DNA of 64,000 nucleotides from the NCBI GenBank assembly GCA_963781785.1, contig CAWAHD010000002.1, positions 1-64,000 of the forward strand, in the 5' to 3' direction. The stretch is from CAWAHD01 sp963781785. GTDB taxonomy: Bacteria; Planctomycetota; Planctomycetia; Isosphaerales; Isosphaeraceae. Made by a program: the position numbers and the translations under genes. Position 1 is the stretch's first letter; every line of letters begins with the position of its first letter. Under the pieces are notes generated by a model. It searched no databases and was not told the DNA's origin. It was given only the letters and a program-made list of their open reading frames with translations. Of this stretch, positions 18,171-29,800 are shown one piece after another.

Positions 18171-19981
18171 TTGTTGAGCGTGATGTTATCGCCGTTGGGA
18201 GAGCCGATGTATGTGTTGAACTGGCCGTTCAAGGCGACAATGTCTCCGTTGGAATCCACGACCTGCAACTGGCCGATGTTCTCGGCGAGGTTGAGGGTGA
18301 TGCCCAGCGACGCGGTCGAGAAGTCCAGGATGTTGTCGTCACCCGTTGCCACGACGTCGGGATCGGTGCCGGGGTTGATCATGTAGACCGTCTCACCGGA
18401 GCCGCCGACGAGCGTGTCGTCGCCGCCGTTGGAGACCAGCGTGTCGTTGCCGCTTCCCCCGACCAGGCTATTTTGGCCCGCTCCGGCCACGAGCAGGTCG
18501 GCCCCCGAGCCGGCGACCAACGTCGCGCTCGATCCGTTGGCGATGAGCTGGATCGGGTTGGGATCGGCGCTGGCGTCCACCAGGTCATCCGACGCCTGGA
18601 CCTGCACGATCGCCTCGCCCGAGCCCGTCAAAGAGGTCGTCGCGACGACCGTACCGCCTACCGAGACGGTGATGCCGGCGGGGCTGACCTGGACGACCGC
18701 GTCCGGAACTTCGACGATCGTGAACTGATCGTCGGCGGTGCCCATGAGCCCGTCGGTGTTGGTCGCCGTCGCCGTCGCCACCAGCACCGCCGGTGGGGGG
18801 GAGGGGTGAACGTGAAGGTCAGGCCCGTACCCGTCAGGATCACCGTCCCATTGTCGGACAACGTCCAATCGACCGTGTCGGTTTGAGGCAGCCCCGGATT
18901 GGTCGTGACGGCACTCAAGGTGATCGTGCTTGAGCCCGTGCCGCCACTGCTTTGAATCTGGACCGACGGCGGTACCTCGTTGACCACGATCGATGTGTCG
19001 GCCGACGTCGTGACGATGCCGTCGGTCACGGAGACGCTGATCGGGTAAGTTTCCGCCGGAGACAATGCCGGGGGGATTCTGCTCGTAGGTGTGCGCGGCC
19101 GAGTAAGTGTAGTAGTCCGGCGCCCCGGAGGCAACCACCTGGCCGAGCTGACTGAAAAGCACCGTCGGCGCCGTGCCGTCTCCCCAGTCGATCGTGACGG
19201 TGTAGGGGTTGACCGTGCCTTGATCCATGAAGTCGCCGCTCAAGGTGACGGTGTCGCCCTCGTTGGCGATCGGCTCCGACAGTGTCAGGTCGCTCGAGGT
19301 GAACTGCGGGGGCACATCGGTCACGGTGATGCTGGACGATGCGGTGCCGATCTTTCCTTCCTCGTCGGTCACTGTGGCGTGAATCGCGTAACTCCCCGAC
19401 GCTTCGCCGGGCGGCGTGCTGAGGTAGGTATGCGGGATGGAGAACGTGTAGTCGCCCGGAGGGAGAACGACGCTGGAATCGGTCGATCCGTCGCCCCAAT
19501 CGATCGATACCGTATTGGTGTGAATGCCGCCCGGGCTGACGATCGTTCCGCTGGCGGTGACCGTGTCATTCTCATCGATACTCGATGACGAGAGCGCGAG
19601 TCCCGGTGTAGCGAATTCGGGGGCCGGATCGCTGATGCCGATGGTCGTCTGAGTTGAGGTGCTCTCGCCGCTTGAGTCCTTCAAGGTCACGGTGATGTCG
19701 TAGAATGAGGCCGAGTCGCTGGTGTAGTCGTGCGCGGCGGAGAAGGCGTACGACCCGGCCAGCAGGGTGAGCGTGGTCGAGGAGTTGTCGCCCCAGTCGA
19801 TCGTGGCCATCAGGTTGGCGATGGGATCGGCATCCGTGAACGTGCCGCTCACGATCACCGAGTTATTCGGCGCGGCCGTGGCGTAAGTCGTGACCGACGA
19901 GGTACTGATCCCGGCGCCCTGCTGGTAAACATCGACGGCATCGGCCCCCGCGCCTGCTGCGCTTGCCCCCCCTACGATCAC
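16994..19981 (-). CDS. Giant protein segment 5: PKD-like domains and RTX calcium-binding repeats
   Basis: Starts at the end of the FG-GAP propeller, then several PKD/Ig-like domains of the pattern DPIANLMATIDWGDNSST and VTASGTIVSPGGIHTNTVSI. A scrambled stretch between about 19072 and 18800 lies between G-runs, where opposite indels shift and restore the frame. It then enters RTX nonapeptides (GGSGNDSIVGGTGNDIIYGG) organised in 27-residue units. RTX repeats bind Ca2+ and fold outside the cell, and are typical of large secreted proteins. The reading ends at 16994 after GGASRAR because one G is missing relative to sister repeats (GACTGG against GACTGGG at about 17005); the repeats carry on in the next segment. 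Confidence 0.78.
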   Translation of the reverse strand: MIVGGASAAGAGADAVDVYQQGAGISTSSVTTYATAAPNNSVIVSGTFTDADPIANLMATIDWGDNSSTTLTLLAGSYAFSAAHDYTSDSASFYDITVTLKDSSGESTSTQTTIGISDPAPEFATPGLALSSSSIDENDTVTASGTIVSPGGIHTNTVSIDWGDGSTDSSVVLPPGDYTFSIPHTYLSTPPGEASGSYAIHATVTDEEGKIGTASSSITVTDVPPQFTSSDLTLSEPIANEGDTVTLSGDFMDQGTVNPYTVTIDWGDGTAPTVLFSQLGQVVASGAPDYYTYSAAHTYEQNPPGIVSGGNLPDQRLRDRRHRHDVGRHIDRGQRGTAVGPDSKQWRHGLKHDHLECRHDQSGAASNRHGRLDVVRQWDGDPDGYGPDLHVHPSPPPAVLVATATATNTDGLMGTADDQFTIVEVPDAVVQVSPAGITVSVGGTVVATTSLTGSGEAIVQVQASDDLVDASADPNPIQLIANGSSATLVAGSGADLLVAGAGQNSLVGGSGNDTLVSNGGDDTLVGGSGETVYMINPGTDPDVVATGDDNILDFSTASLGITLNLAENIGQLQVVDSNGDIVALNGQFNTYIGSPNGDNITLNNNSDLVYAGAGTNTITGGSGNDSIVGGSGNDIIYGGTGNSTITGGTGTESIVGGTGNDIIYAGSGTSTITGGSGNDSVVGGTGNDIIYGGSGTSTITGGSGNDSVVGGTGNDIIYAGTGSTTITGGGGNDTLIAGTGNDIIYGGASSTTLTGGTGNESIVGGTGNDIIYAGNGNSTITGGSGNESIVGGTGNDIIYGGTGNATITGGGGNESIVGGTGNDIIYGGAQSSTLTGGTGNESIVGGTGNDIIYAGNGNSTITGGTGNDSIVGGTGNDIIYAGSGHSTITGGGGNDTLIGGTGNDIIYGGAQSSTLTGGTGNESIVGGTGNDIIYAGNGNNTITGGSGNDSVVGGTGNDIIYAGTGNSTITGGGGNDTLIGGTGNDIIYGGASRAR

Positions 19982-20299
19982 GCCCCAGTAGTCAAAACCG
20001 ACGGCGGCACCGAACGCGTCACCCGGGCTGGGCGTGGGCTCCTGTACCGCGGAGATTGCCTGGAGGAAAGTCGGGCTCGTGGGGCCGGAGGCGTCGAACA
20101 GGTACGCGGCGCCGGCGTCCTGGGTGCCCAGGGTGGCCCCCGGTGCGCCGACAGCGCCGTGTTCTCGCTGCCGGCCACCGCAGCGCCGAAGTTGGCGCCG
20201 CCGCCGTCACCGGGCTGGATGAAGGGTTGCGTGAACTTGTCGAGCGTCGAGCTCGACGTCAGATACAAAAACGCCGCGCCTGCGTCCGGACCCTCGGTG

Positions 20300-23200
20300 T
20301 TATCGTACGGCGACCCGATCAGGATGTTCGATCCGACAGACGCGACGGCCGAGCCGAAGCCGCTGGAAGCGTCCGGGTTGGTGATGAGCGCCAGCGCCTG
20401 CGCCGGTCGTGCCGTCAAACTCGTAGACGGTGCCCGTCTGGGCTCCGCCCGTGCTATCGTAAGGTGCGCCGACGATGATGTTGTCTCCGAGCGCCGCGAC
20501 GGCCGCACCGAATTGAGAACCGGCCTGCTTGTCCGGGTTCGAGATTGGGAGCACCAGGCTGCCGAACGAGGGATCCGTGGTGTCGCCGTCGAACTCGTAG
20601 ACCCCGCCCTTTCCGCTACTGGCACCGGGGGCGCCGACCAAGATGTTGCTGTCGGTCGCACCGACCGAGGCGCCGAAATGCGCCTGAGACTGGCTAGCCG
20701 CGTCCGGGATCGTGAGCGTTGCCAGGAGGTCGCCGAAGGTCGTGCTCTCGACATTGGCGTCGAAGACATAGGCGACACCGTCGCCAGGACCTGAGAGCGA
20801 GCTGCCGGGCGCGCCCACCACGAGGTCGTTGCCGATGACCGCCAGCGACGCGCCGAACTCATCGCCGTGCTCGGGGTTCGGGTCGGCGAAGACGTGGATG
20901 AGCTGGCCGTAGGCGTAGGTGGTGGTGGCGGCGTCGACCTCTGGCGTCGCGTCGTAAAGGTAGACCTGGCCGGTGTCCTTGACGGAGGGACTGTTGTCAA
21001 ACGGTGCGCCGATGGCCACGTCGCCATAGTCAAAGGCAACGGATGCACCGAATCCACTGCCCGGCACCGGGGCCGTGTATGTCAGCGGCGCGGTGTACGA
21101 GTCAGGCGTGAATGCCGGCGGTACGTCGACCACCGTGACAGTGGCCTGCGCGGTCGAGATTCCGCCGAAACCGTCGTTGACCGTCAGCGTGACCGTGTCG
21201 GTACCGGCCGATGTGTAGGTGTGGCTCGGCGCGGGGCCGGTCGCCGTTGCTCCGTCGTCGAAATTCCAGGTGTAGGTCAGCAGATCGCCATCGGGGCTGG
21301 TCGACGCCGCGCCGTCGAAGCTGACGGGAACCCCTTCGTTGACGGTCAGCGTGCTGAAGCTCATCCTGGCCGTCGGGGCATGGTCGATACCGAACTCCTG
21401 CGAGAACTCTGACGTGTTGCCACCGGGGTCGGTGGCCGTCGCGGTGACGAACTGGGTTCCGCTCGCAGGGGTGTTGAACGCGAACGAAAAGCTCGCGTTG
21501 CCCGAGGAGTCGGTCGAGACCGAGCCCGATCCCAGGACGTACCGGCCTTCGCCATACCCGGACGCGTTCACCGAGGACAGCGTATAGAAATCGAGCGCGA
21601 AGGTCGTGCTCGGCGTGCTGTTGAAGGTGCCGGTAACGGTCGTGGTGCCGCCTGCGCTCGTGACCTGCGTGATCACCGGGTAGTTCTGCAGGTCGTTGGG
21701 ACCGGTGTGTGGGCCGCCGGGGGTGTTCAAGATCACGCCGCCGCCGCCCAGGCTGATTCCGACGCCCGTGCTGGAAAAGATCGAGTTCAGCCGGATGGCG
21801 TTGCCCGTGCCGGCCGTGGCATCGACGTCCACGCCGATGCCCGTGGAGAAGGCGATGGTGTTGCCGGCACCGGCGGCGGTGCCGCCGATCGTGTTACTGG
21901 ACGATCCGCCGTCAATCTGAACGCCGGTTGCATTGCCCAGCGGGTTGGAGCCGGTGTCGTCGGTCCCGATCCAGTTGCCCTGGATCACAGTTCCCGTCGT
22001 GCCGCCGTAGAGTCCGATCCCGGCATCCAAGTTTCCGGCGATGATGTTTCGGGAGCCGGATGCGGTGCCGCCGATCGTGACGTCGGATGCACCGTTGAGC
22101 AGGACGCCGAAGGTGCCATTGGGCACCGCGGTCGTGGCTCTATAATCGGTGCCGATGCGGTTGCCGAGTACCAGAGCCGCGGGGCTAGCGCCTCCTTCAA
22201 TCGTCAGTCCGGCTCCTAGATTACCCGAGATCACGTTGCCGGAGCCCTGCGTGGTGCCGCCGATCGTGGTGCCCGGCGCCACAGCAATCGACACGCCGTC
22301 ACCAGTGTTGCCGAGAGCGATCGTTGCACTCTGGTCGATACCGATGTAATTACCCTGAACGAGCGTGCTCGTCACCCCGCTGTCCACGTCGACTCCGTCA
22401 CCCTTGTTCCCCGAGATGACGTTGCGGGCCACGGAGGTCGTGCCGCCGATGGTGGTGCCGGTGCCGCCGGCGATCTCGATGCCGGCGCCCTTGTTGCCCA
22501 CCGCGACGGTTCCCTCGACGTCGGTGCCGATCAGGTTGCCGGCGATGAGAGTCCCCGTCGTGGCCGCGCCGGTGATCATCACGCCTTCGGCGTTGCCGGA
22601 GATCTCGTTGCGGCCGCCCACGGCCCCGCCGATCGTCGTGCCGGATGAGCCTGCGTCGACCAGCACGCCGGCTCCGGTGTTGCCGAACGCCAGCGTTCCC
22701 GTCTGGTCAAGGCCGATCAGGTTGCCCTCGATTAGCGTCGAGCTCGAGTCATTGATTTCGACGCCATTGGTATTGGCTGAAGTGAGGTTGCCGGCTCCCA
22801 CGGACGTTCCGCCGATGGTGTTGGCAGCGGACTGACTCACCAGCACGCCGTCGCCGGTGTTGCCGAGCTCGGCTGTGCCGGCGGCGGTCGTGCCGATCCA
22901 GTTCATTGCAACCAGATTGGAGCTCGATCCCACGATATCGACGCCAGCGCCGCTGTTGCCGGAGATCACGTTGCCGGAGCCGGCGACGGCGCCGCCGACC
23001 GTGTTGCCCGTGGTGCCGCCGCTCAAAATCACGCCGTCGCCGCTGTTGCCCAGTGCCGCGGTGCCCGCTGAATTCGTTCCGATATAGTTGCCGATGATGA
23101 TGTTTCCGCTCGCGCCGGTGCCGGTGATCGAGACACCCGCACTCGCATTGGCCGAAATGATATTGCGGGCGGCGGCCGTGGTGCCTCCGATGGTGTTGCC

Positions 23201-23893
23201 GGATGAGGTCGCGTAAATCACGACGCCCGGACCGCTGTTGCCCAGGGCGATCATCCCGGTCGGATCCGTGCCGATCAGGTTGCCTTGCACGAGGTTGTTC
23301 GAGGACCCCGAGGACGTGTAGTAGTTGATCATGGAAATTCCGGACAGCGTGTTGCCCGAGATCACGTTGTCAATCGCCGAGTCTGCCGAGGCACCGTCGG
23401 TGAACGTGATGCCCGCCAGGTTGGCGATGGTCCCGGTGCCGGCGGCGTTCAACCCAACCCAGTTTCCCTCGGCGACGTTGTCGCTGGCGCCAGCCAGATA
23501 GAATGCGATGCCGCCCAGCGCATTGCCGGACGCCAGGTTTTTATCGGCTGCCACTGATCCGCCGATTGTGTTGTTCTGGGCGCCATTCTGAACCAGGATG
23601 CCCGAGCTCTGGTTGGCGATGGCGGCGGTGCCCGCGGCGTTCGTGCCGGCGTCATTGCCGATGACGATATTGAAGTCGGTGCCAGTATCGTTGATGATGA
23701 TGCCGCTCTCGTCGTTGCCTGACGAGACGTTGCCGGCTCCGGCCACCGTGCCTCCGATCGTGTTGCTGGTGGCCCCGCCATCGACCCCGATTCCATCTCG
23801 GGCGTTGGCCACGGCATTGGTGCCGCTTTGATCCAGGCCAACGAAGTTGCCGGCGACCGTGTTGCCGCTCGTGCCCCCGCCGGAGATCTCCAC
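20300..23893 (-). CDS. Giant protein segment 4: beta-helix, PKD and FG-GAP repeats
   Basis: About 700 residues of beta-helix rungs, then a strand domain (FSQEFGIDHAPTARMSF). A PKD domain follows (PVSFDGAASTSPDGDLLTYTWNFDDG), then FG-GAP repeats of integrin beta-propeller type: FGASVAFDYGDVAIGAPFDN, FGASLAVIGNDLVVGAPGSS, FGASVGATDSNILVGAPGAS and FGAAVAALGDNIIVGAPYDS. The propeller continues in another frame between about 20402 and 20150 (FGSAVASVGSNILIGSPYDN, then FGAAVAGSENTAL) and a third frame to 19981, ending FGAAVGFDYWGVIVGG. Seven similar blades would complete a beta-propeller. Confidence 0.75.
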   Translation of the reverse strand: MEISGGGTSGNTVAGNFVGLDQSGTNAVANARDGIGVDGGATSNTIGGTVAGAGNVSSGNDESGIIINDTGTDFNIVIGNDAGTNAAGTAAIANQSSGILVQNGAQNNTIGGSVAADKNLASGNALGGIAFYLAGASDNVAEGNWVGLNAAGTGTIANLAGITFTDGASADSAIDNVISGNTLSGISMINYYTSSGSSNNLVQGNLIGTDPTGMIALGNSGPGVVIYATSSGNTIGGTTAAARNIISANASAGVSITGTGASGNIIIGNYIGTNSAGTAALGNSGDGVILSGGTTGNTVGGAVAGSGNVISGNSGAGVDIVGSSSNLVAMNWIGTTAAGTAELGNTGDGVLVSQSAANTIGGTSVGAGNLTSANTNGVEINDSSSTLIEGNLIGLDQTGTLAFGNTGAGVLVDAGSSGTTIGGAVGGRNEISGNAEGVMITGAATTGTLIAGNLIGTDVEGTVAVGNKGAGIEIAGGTGTTIGGTTSVARNVISGNKGDGVDVDSGVTSTLVQGNYIGIDQSATIALGNTGDGVSIAVAPGTTIGGTTQGSGNVISGNLGAGLTIEGGASPAALVLGNRIGTDYRATTAVPNGTFGVLLNGASDVTIGGTASGSRNIIAGNLDAGIGLYGGTTGTVIQGNWIGTDDTGSNPLGNATGVQIDGGSSSNTIGGTAAGAGNTIAFSTGIGVDVDATAGTGNAIRLNSIFSSTGVGISLGGGGVILNTPGGPHTGPNDLQNYPVITQVTSAGGTTTVTGTFNSTPSTTFALDFYTLSSVNASGYGEGRYVLGSGSVSTDSSGNASFSFAFNTPASGTQFVTATATDPGGNTSEFSQEFGIDHAPTARMSFSTLTVNEGVPVSFDGAASTSPDGDLLTYTWNFDDGATATGPAPSHTYTSAGTDTVTLTVNDGFGGISTAQATVTVVDVPPAFTPDSYTAPLTYTAPVPGSGFGASVAFDYGDVAIGAPFDNSPSVKDTGQVYLYDATPEVDAATTTYAYGQLIHVFADPNPEHGDEFGASLAVIGNDLVVGAPGSSLSGPGDGVAYVFDANVESTTFGDLLATLTIPDAASQSQAHFGASVGATDSNILVGAPGASSGKGGVYEFDGDTTDPSFGSLVLPISNPDKQAGSQFGAAVAALGDNIIVGAPYDSTGGAQTGTVYEFDGTTGAGAGAHHQPGRFQRLRLGRRVCRIEHPDRVAVR

Positions 23894-26800
23894 GCCGTCC
23901 CCGGCGTTCCCCGAGATGACGTTGCCGGCATGCCAGCAGTGCCGCCGATCGTGTTATTCGACGCACCGCCGGCGATATACACACCGTCCCCGGTGTTCGC
24001 GACCGCGGAACTGCCGGTGAGATTGGTGCCGATCAGATTTCCCTCGACCAGATTGCCCGTGACGCCGGCTCCGGTCAGCACAACTCCATTCGTGAAGTTA
24101 CCCGATATGATGTTGGCGGCACCGGTGGCCGTGCCGCCGATTGTGTTGCCGTGCGAGGTTTGATTCGGGTCGGCTGGGTCGTCGACGTAGATGCCACCTT
24201 CCAGATTGGCGTCGGGGAAGGCGGAGCCGCCGTTGCCCAGGCCGGCGATCACGTTGCCGCTGCCGTCGAAATTGACGCCGATCTTGTTCCCTTCGATGAG
24301 GTTGTCGGAGGCGCCGAGATCCGGAAGCCCGTCGCCGCTGCCGCTGATGATCCCGATGCCGCCTTCGCTGCCACCGGCGATCACGTTGCCTGCGCCGGGA
24401 GCCGTTCCTCCGACGGTGATCCCCGCAACGTTGACGAGAAGGACGCCGAAGAAAGGATTACCGAGCACCTGCGTGCCGGTGATGTCGGTCCCGATCAGGT
24501 TGCCCTCGATCACGGTTCCGGCTGAACCGAGGTTCGTGGACGAGTCCTCCCAGACATCGACCGCGTAGTAGTCCCACGGCACGTCCCCGACATTCGGCGG
24601 CAGCGGCAGGTCGGAGCTGTTGAACGGACCGAGCGCAATCAGGTTGCCTGAGCCCGGAGTTGTCCCGCCGATCAAGGTATCGGGGGCTTCGTTGATCTGC
24701 ACGTCGTCGTCGATATCGCCGGGAATCACACCGAGTCCGTCGGCCGTGGTGCCGAGCTTGTTTCCCTGGATCACGGTGCCGGAAGCGCCACGCACCAGCA
24801 CACTGGTCGTTCCGTCACCCGAAATGACGTTTCCCGCTCCGGGCAGGCCGACCACGTTGTTCTGGGGATAGGCGCCACTCGTGCTGAAGATGCTGACGCC
24901 ATTGGCAGCGTTGGCGAGCGCGTGCTGCCCTGTTGCGTCTGTCCCGATGAAATTCCCGGCGACGACGTTTGCGTTTGCGCCGTTGGAGAGCGTGATTCCG
25001 TTGCTCTCGTTGCCGGAAATGAGGTTGCCCTGGCTGGCATTCATGGGGCCATAGACCGAGTTCTCGCCGATCCAGTTATCCGACGGCCCGCTATCCAAAT
25101 CCACGCCTGTCGATGCGTTGGCCAGTGCAGCCTCGCCAGTCGAGTCGGTGCCGATATAGTTGCCGGCCACCACGTTGTTGTTTGCGCCCGCGCCTGTGAT
25201 ATAAACGCCGAAGTGCGCGTTACCGGAAATGACGTTGCGCTCGAGAACGTCGTCAGCCATCCCGTTCTGCCCGGTCGTGCCGACCAGGTTCGCTGAAGCG
25301 CCGGAATCGATGACCACGCCGTACGCATTGGCGAGGGCACTCGACCCCGATGCGTTCGTGCCGATATCGTTGCCGGCCACGACATTGCCCGTCGTGCCCG
25401 TGCCGCTCATTTCGACGCCGTTACTCGTGTTTCCCGAGATGACGTTCCCTTCGGCAGCGCTCTCTGGCCCGGTCATGCGATTCACGCCGATCCAGTTACC
25501 TGTGGTGCCGCCGCTCAAGATCACGCCGTCGCCGCGGTTGCCCAGCGCCGTGGCGCCGGCCTGATTCGTGCCGATGTAATTGCCGATGATGAAGTTCCCG
25601 CTCGTGCCCGTACCGGTGATCGAGACGCCGGCACTCGCGTTGCCGGAAATGATGTTGCGGGCAGCGGCCGTGGTGCCGCCGATCGTATTGCCGGTTGAGG
25701 CCGCGTTAATCACGATGCCCGGGCCGCTGTTGCCCAGGGCCAGCGTGCCAGACGGATCCGTGCCGATCAGGTTGCCTTGCACGAGATTGTCCGAGGACCC
25801 GGTCGATGTGTCGTAGTTGATAATCGCAAATCCGTCGTCGGTGTTCCCCGAGACCACGTTGCCGATTGCCGAGTTGCCGGATGAGCCGTCGATGAACGCG
25901 ATGCCGGCCAGGTTGGCGATCGTCCCGGTTCCGGCCGCATTCAAGCCCGTCCAGTTGCCCTCGGCCAGGTTGGCCGTGGTGCCAGCGACGTCGAAAACGA
26001 TGCCCCCGAGCGTGTTCCCCGAGACGATGTTGCGATCGACCGCGGCCGTGCCGCCGATCGTATTGGCATCCGCACCCGAACTGATCAGGATGCCGCTGTT
26101 ATCGTTGGCGACGGCCGCTGTGCCCGCGGCATTCGTGCCGATATAGTTACCGACGACGACGTTGAAGTTCGTCCCGGAGCCATTGATGTAGATCCCGCGG
26201 GAATTGCCGTTGTGGTGGTTGCCGGACGAGACGTTGTGCGCGGCGGCGACCGTGCCGCCGATCGTATTACTGCTGGCGCCGGCCTGGATCGTGATGCCCG
26301 AGAGCGTGTTGCCCAGCGACTGCGTACCGGTCGTGTCCAGCCCCAGGTAATTGCCGGCCACGACGTTGTCGATCGTCCCGGCGCCGGTCAAGTCGACCCC
26401 GCTGCCGCTGTTGCCCGAGATGATGTTGCGCTGGTCGGTGTTGCCGGGTCCATAAACGCCGTTGAAGCCGATAAAGTTGCCATAGGCCCCGCTCGCGATC
26501 AGCACGCCGTCGGCGCCGTTGCCCAGCGCGGCAGTGCCGGACGCCGTCGTGCCGATCACGTTTCCGGCAACCACGTTTCCCGTGGTCACGGGATTCGTCA
26601 GCGTGCCGTAGACGTGAGTGAAGATATCAACCCCTGCATTGGCATTGCCTGAGATGACGTTGCGTTCCAGTAGATCGTTGGCTCCGTCCTGTCCCGAGGT
26701 GCCGAGAAGGTTATTCGATGCATCGACGAGCACCACGCCGTAGTAGTTCGGTACGGCTGAACCGGAGACGCCCACTCCAATCAAGTTGCCGGCCATCACC

Positions 26801-29800
26801 GTGCCGCTCGAATCGTACACCTCGATTCCGGCCGATCCGCTCGCGTTATTGCCGGCGATCACGTTGGCCTGGTCGGTGTCCTCCGCGCCGTACACGCTGT
26901 TTACGCCGATCCAGTTTCTGGACGGAACCTCGGCGATATAAAAACCGTCGCCCTGATTGGCCAGCGCGCCAGTGCCTGCGGGATTCGTACCCACATAGTT
27001 GCCGGCGACGACATTATTGCTCGTTCCACTGCCGTACAGGTCGACGCCGTCGCCGAGGTTGCCCGAGATGAGATTACGCTGGCCCGCGTCGTCGGCGCTG
27101 TGGCCGGTCGTGCCCACCAGGTTGCTCGATGCGCCGTCTTCGATCACGACTCCTGCGCCAATGCCGGCATCGAGGGAATCGATCTGGAGCGTGCCGCCGT
27201 TACCGATTGCGATCGTCCCGGTCACGTCAGTGCCGATGTAATTTCCGGCGACGACGTTGGTGTCCGTCCCGGCGCCGGTCATCCAGACGCCGGCAAACCG
27301 GTTGCCGCTGATGACGTTTTGTTCGAGTGCATCGGAAACGCCATCGCCGTTGGTGCCGATCAGGTTTCCGGTTGCTCCAGAGTCGATCTCGACGCCGGCG
27401 TAGTTCGGCAGGGCATGCGTGCCGGTGTAATCGGTGCCGATGTAGTTGCCCGCCACCGTGTTGCCGGTCGTGCCCGTGCCGCTCAACTCGACTCCGTCGC
27501 CCGAATTGCCCGAGATCACGTTTCCCTGGCCGGCGTTCTCGGGTCCGTACACGGAGTTGACGCCGACCCAGTTGCCACTGGCGGAAAGCGAGATCAGCAC
27601 TCCATCGGAACCGTTGGCCAAGGCAGCAGTGCCGGCTGCGTTTGTACCGATGTAATTGCCCGCGATCACGTTGCCCGTTGTCCCGGCAACGCGAATATAG
27701 ATCCCATAGACGTCGTTGCCCGAGATGACGTTGCGTTCGATCGCGTCGACGGCAGCTCCGTCCTGGCCCGAGGTTCCGACCAGGTTGTTCGATGCAGCCG
27801 TGTCGAAGTTCACTCCCTCATAATTGGGGATCGGCGCCGATCCCGACGCGTTCGTTCCGATCAGATTGCCGGCCAGAACGTTTCCGCTGCTCGCGCTCAA
27901 CTCGATCCCGTAATCCGCATTGCCGGAGATCACATTCGCCTGGTCGGCGTTCCTGGACCCGTAGATCGGGTTGACACCGACGTAATTGTTGGTGACCCCG
28001 ACGCCGAGCCATACGCCGTCACCTCCGTTGGCCAGTGCGGACGTGCCACTCGGGTTTGTGCCGATGTCATTGCCAGCGAGTACGTTTCCGCTGGTCCCGC
28101 TGCCGTAGAAGTTGACGCCATCACTCGTGTTCCCCGAGATGATGTTGCGTTGGCCGGCATCGTCGACGCTTCGGCCACTGGTGCCAATCAAGTTATTCGA
28201 CGCACCCAGGTCGACCACGACGCCACCGACGACATAGTACGCGCCGAAGTATTGCTTGACACTCCCGTTCCCGACCGCGTTATTCCCGCTGACGTCCGTG
28301 CCGATGTAGTTTCCTGCGACGACGTTGGTGTCCGTCCCGGCACCAGTGATCCACACGCCGGCAAACAGGTTGCCGCTGATGACGTTTCGCTCGAGAGCGT
28401 CGCTCACTCCATCGCCATTGGTGCCGATCAGGTTGTTGGTGGAACCGCTGTCGATCTCGACGCCGGCGTAATTCGGCAGGGCATGGGTGCCGGTGTAATC
28501 CGTGCCGATAAAGTTGCCGGCGACCGTGTTGCCGGTCGTGCCCGTTCCGGTGATCTCGACGCCTTCATTGGCATCCCCGGAAATGACGTTACGCTGATCC
28601 GCATTTTCGGGACCGTAGACGGCGTTTACGCCGATCCAGTTGCTGGTGGCTCCGGCCACGATCTCGACGTCGTCGCCGAAGTTGCTGGGGTTTCCGTTGA
28701 GATCGAGTCCCGGTCCGCTGTTGCCCAGCGCCACCGTGCCTGTGACGTCGGTGCCGATGTAGTTGCCGGCAACCACATTTTGTGAGCTCGCGGTATCATA
28801 GATCTCGATGCCGCCGGAGGCATTGCCTGAAATAATGTTGCGTTCCAGCGCGTCGTTGGCTCCATCCTGGCCGGTCGTGCCGATGAGATTCGAGGAACCC
28901 CCGTCGATAAAGATTCCCCAGTTGTTCGGGATCGCCGTGGTGCCGCGGGCGTCGGTGCCGATGTAGTTGCCGGCGACGACGTTGCCGGAACTCGGTTCCA
29001 CGATCCAAACACCGACACTGTAACCGTTGTTTCCCGAGATGACGTTGCGCTGGTCGACGTTTTCGGGGCCGTAGACGGCATTGACTCCGACCCAGTTGTC
29101 GTCGGCTCCGTTGATGATGTCGACTCCGTCGCCGTAGTAACCATTGCCGAGACCGGACTCGCCGGAGGCCGTCGTCCCCAGATAGTTGCCGGCGACGACA
29201 TTACCGCTCGTGCCCGCGTCCTGGATGACCACGGCCGTGTAAGCGTTGCCCGAGATCACATTCCGTTCGTAAACGTCAGCGCTGCCATCCTGGCCGGACG
29301 TACCGACCAGGTTGCCGGAAGCGGCAGCGTCGATCAGGACGCCGCCGCCCGGCCCATTCGTGTTGCCATTGCCCAGCGCGATCGTCCCGGTGTAATCGGT
29401 GCCGATGTAATCGCCGGCCACGGTGTTGCTGGACGTGCCCGTCCCACTGATTTCAACGCCAGCGTTTAAATTCCCCGAGATAATGTTGCGCTCATCGGTG
29501 GTTTCGGCGGCATAGACGGTGTTGACACCGATCCAGTTATGGGTGGCGCCGCCTTCGAGCTGGACCCCATCGGCAGCGTTGCCCAGCGCTGCCGTGCCGG
29601 CCGCATTCGTACCGATCCGGTTGCCCGCAACGACGTTGTTCGAGGCTCCCGCGATCGTGGTATTTCCACCGACATTCGCCGAGGCGGCATTGATCCGGAT
29701 ACCCTCGGTCAGGTTGCCCGAGATCAGGTTTCCTTCGAGCGCGTCCGCGGGCCCGTCCTGTCCGTCGGTTCCGATCAAGGCCGACGAGGCGCCTTCTACG

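Noticed and set aside
27100..28785. 561-residue plus-strand frame rich in GADQV, DVIARDHV and similar text
   Set aside because: Mirror reading of the highly repetitive minus-strand beta-helix gene; high GC keeps the antisense frame open. Many similar shadows exist between 9000 and 45600.
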